Source: Paraglaciecola marina (GTDB lineage: Bacteria > Pseudomonadota > Gammaproteobacteria > Enterobacterales > Alteromonadaceae). From it: a DNA stretch of 64,000 nt. This document shows, in pieces, positions 63,201-64,000 of the stretch. The position numbers and the translations under genes were made by a program. Location: contig NZ_ML178720.1 in NCBI RefSeq assembly GCF_004360155.1, positions 29,078-93,077 on the forward strand, read 5' to 3'. Position 1 is the stretch's first letter; the number at the start of each line of letters is the position of its first letter. Below the pieces are notes generated by a model that saw only the letters and a list, made by a program, of their open reading frames with translations, was not told the DNA's origin and ran no database searches.

Positions 63201-63384
63201 CGCATGCTGCTATACCGGAGTTCCTGCGTTACATTCACTGTGCGAAGAGTTAGAAAGTGCGCTAAAAACGAAACATTATGAAGCCGCTTTTTACAAAGCT
63301 CCAGAGTTAAAAACAGAGTCCTTAAATATACTGCTTGCTGTGGAGCAAGCTAAGGTTTTAAAGGCTTCAGATACGGCTAATTAG
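60244..63384 (+). CDS. BarA-like hybrid histidine kinase with 7TMR-DISM sensor
   Basis: The 1046 residues comprise a signal peptide, a periplasmic 7TMR-DISM-type domain (about 25-180), seven membrane helices (about 185-395) and a coiled coil. A HisKA box follows (His438, ANMSHEIRTPLNAILGF), then HATPase, a degenerate receiver (about 680-780), a true receiver (phospho-Asp851, LILMDVQMPNMDG) and an Hpt domain (His982, RVHQLHGACCYTGVP). From the HisKA box to the Hpt it follows E. coli BarA closely, including the degenerate receiver, but the sensor part is different. It could feed UvrY/GacA and the Csr system; this is inference. Confidence 0.88.
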   Translation: MHLRFLNPLVFILLLLPNLVYAQSDVQLISTDETIQLSSKLKVLREADNQLSLYDVKEQKSQFIWHPKHKQNYGFSHSGVWLYTSLNNVTDINEWVIDLGYAQLDKVDIYVISDDKLIAQTSQGKLRANAKHRFPTLHVSLPYAQPVEIFIRIESQHSSLIAPIDIQTAEKYANQLFFDNLFWGVFYGGLLMLALYNLMLFIWIKDTSLFAFIGYTFAIVIWQFVWGGHVHQVVSPGISIWICAHTDLIFVILGVGSGLFTVNFLEGRHNALFSCLLIRTFLGVFIILALLSIFNILDPIWLMLAVLLTYVSSTLIYTYAGFESRRKNIKAAVYFIVAWLLFDVCMLVGLGSLLSLYPSNIITAYAFQVGLFSQAGLFSLALVSKSRHKLEEEIEEATDDLRNNIELVEEQNVRLDIARKDAIEASHVKSQFLANMSHEIRTPLNAILGFSKELHSESLPPERQEQVSIINAAADNLLSIVNDVLDFSKIEAKKLKINNHPFSPTAVLEDMVSIMAKSAHLKNLEFIYDADPLPEKLIGDSYRIKQILNNLLGNALKFTDHGYIKLSAVGSEKAHGIYELVIQVEDSGIGISREDQRKLFAAFSQVEDALNRSYQGTGLGLVICQELVNLMRGELTLSSAPGIGSTFTVTLRTNLLNRSLSLNSSGDWEDKNVLYFDPYPQARHAAVKLLKNMGVKVTGVESLLYLRQLQTQYDFVFISVPNNKENILPSILEATRHLNTSTTVILYSGEESLSKRDDLSQYFTHKIRLPLTLRKLNSLLHVPEESPTNKLQQRLEALPAAKVLAVDDMEINLRLLTTWLKNTNLQLTLAFSGNDAVEQCKETEFDLILMDVQMPNMDGLEATKLIRQTKLNLGTPIIAVTAHAFKEEQDKLLASGMDDYLPKPINLSDLIDLIKRWCQITDSNDSEQISFDWELALKRTNQNEDAAKDILQKFVQQLPELTESILISRQEQMYEDMLARVHQLHGACCYTGVPALHSLCEELESALKTKHYEAAFYKAPELKTESLNILLAVEQAKVLKASDTAN

Positions 63385-64000
63385 TTGGATATATTACCTG
63401 CTGCTGGCATTGCTTTAACAAGGTAACAAACTCATGTTCAGACCTGTCTAACTCTGACACAGGAATATATAAATCGTATCCTAGACGTTGCCGTAACTTG
63501 GTCATACGATTAGCAAACATGGCAGTGATACCTTTATAAATTTTACCCTGAGCATCTTTGTAAATATCATCTTCAAGCAATTCGTCACTATAACAGCTAC
63601 CAGAAGAACAATTTTCTGAATTCGCTGAGGGCATGTTATGAAATAGCAAAGGACGTTGTTCCATCAATATATTACTCATTAAACGGGGTGATATATTTTC
63701 TAATAAAGGAGCATAATCTTTGACCTTGATTGCAACCATATGCAGACTTTTTCTTTCAAGCCCTGAAGATACGTGAGGCACATCTACTCTTTGAATATTG
63801 TCCCAAGGTAGCACCCATTTGCCATTTTTATGTTGATAACAAATACTACTTTTTGACAATAGAAAACTAAATTGAGGCTCCCGGTATTTTACCCAAGCAA
63901 TTAAAAAAGCAATGATAGATGCACTGAGAAGAAATATACCAACTAAATAAATAGTCTTAGGCATCGTCACTAACATAATCACCGAGACACAGAGCAACAA
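63377..64000 (-). CDS. Membrane-anchored protein of unknown function, cut by the window edge
   Basis: The open frame reaches the right edge, so the N-terminus may be missing. Two hydrophobic segments at the start (LLCVSVIMLVTM; TIYLVGIFLLSASIIAFLIAW) are followed by a soluble domain with a PH-like opening (YQHKNGKWVLPWDNIQRVDVP) and a helical end (FANRMTKLRQRLGYDLYIPVSELD). It may belong to the DUF2982 family of Alteromonadales and Vibrio; I am not sure. Its 3' end overlaps the BarA-like gene by 8 bp in the convergent direction. Confidence 0.6.
   Translation of the reverse strand: MLLCVSVIMLVTMPKTIYLVGIFLLSASIIAFLIAWVKYREPQFSFLLSKSSICYQHKNGKWVLPWDNIQRVDVPHVSSGLERKSLHMVAIKVKDYAPLLENISPRLMSNILMEQRPLLFHNMPSANSENCSSGSCYSDELLEDDIYKDAQGKIYKGITAMFANRMTKLRQRLGYDLYIPVSELDRSEHEFVTLLKQCQQQVIYPTN

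Overview
The window is a stretch of chromosome from a marine gammaproteobacterium, most likely of the order Alteromonadales (Alteromonas/Glaciecola/Paraglaciecola type). The base composition is moderately AT-rich. The housekeeping synteny (yadG-yadH, pan genes, folK-pcnB-gluQ-dksA-sfsA; rsmD/ftsY-ftsE-ftsX; parC) is gammaproteobacterial. The proteobacterial dedicated sortase system and the PLP-dependent aspartate decarboxylase PanP in place of PanD fit marine members of this order. I see no rRNA, tRNA, CRISPR array, insertion sequence or prophage.

Layout. 1-9.9 kb is a mixed region: a Tat-exported protein with a CFI-box-like tail, a lone sulfotransferase, a TrmH-family RNA methylase, rlmE, a COG2509 flavoprotein, an orphan HupE-type periplasmic domain with a DUF3500 lipoprotein, a secreted ricin-type lectin divergent from a membrane-bound AraC-type regulator, and maoP. 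10.1-23.0 kb is a zinc-starvation island built on two divergent promoters, each with Zur-box-like palindromes. The first (12086-12100) drives an ABC transporter leftward and two DUF3299 proteins flanking a small secreted protein rightward. The second (boxes at 15848-15862 and 15876-15890) drives zrgA-merC-DUF1826 leftward. Rightward it drives a histidine-rich TonB receptor, an AztD-like zinc-chaperone lipoprotein, a class C acid phosphatase, a PhoX phosphatase and a COG0523 GTPase. Together these would move zinc across the outer membrane, hold it in the periplasm, import it and deliver it to proteins. They also supply two phosphatases whose families do not need zinc.

23.2-28.6 kb holds DUF1993, a porin / small phosphate-binding-like protein / diguanylate cyclase operon, yjjX and a CBS-domain protein. 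28.7-35.3 kb is the complete dedicated sortase system: histidine kinase PdsS, regulator PdsR, OmpA-like PdsO, the VIT/VWA sortase target ending in LPQTA, and the class GN sortase. 35.5-38.0 kb has a helical lipoprotein, a DUF1428 protein and a DUF3360 transporter.

38.3-50.8 kb is core genome: yadGH with a TrmB-like methylase, a degenerate EAL protein, panP facing panB-panC, folK-pcnB (probably starting at an ATT codon), gluQ, dksA, sfsA and an M17 aminopeptidase. 50.9-64 kb continues with a 60-residue DNA-binding protein, yhgN, yjaG, rsmD divergent from ftsY-ftsE-ftsX, a nucleotide pyrophosphatase-like enzyme, parC, a BarA-like hybrid kinase with a 7TMR-DISM sensor, and a membrane protein that reaches the right edge.
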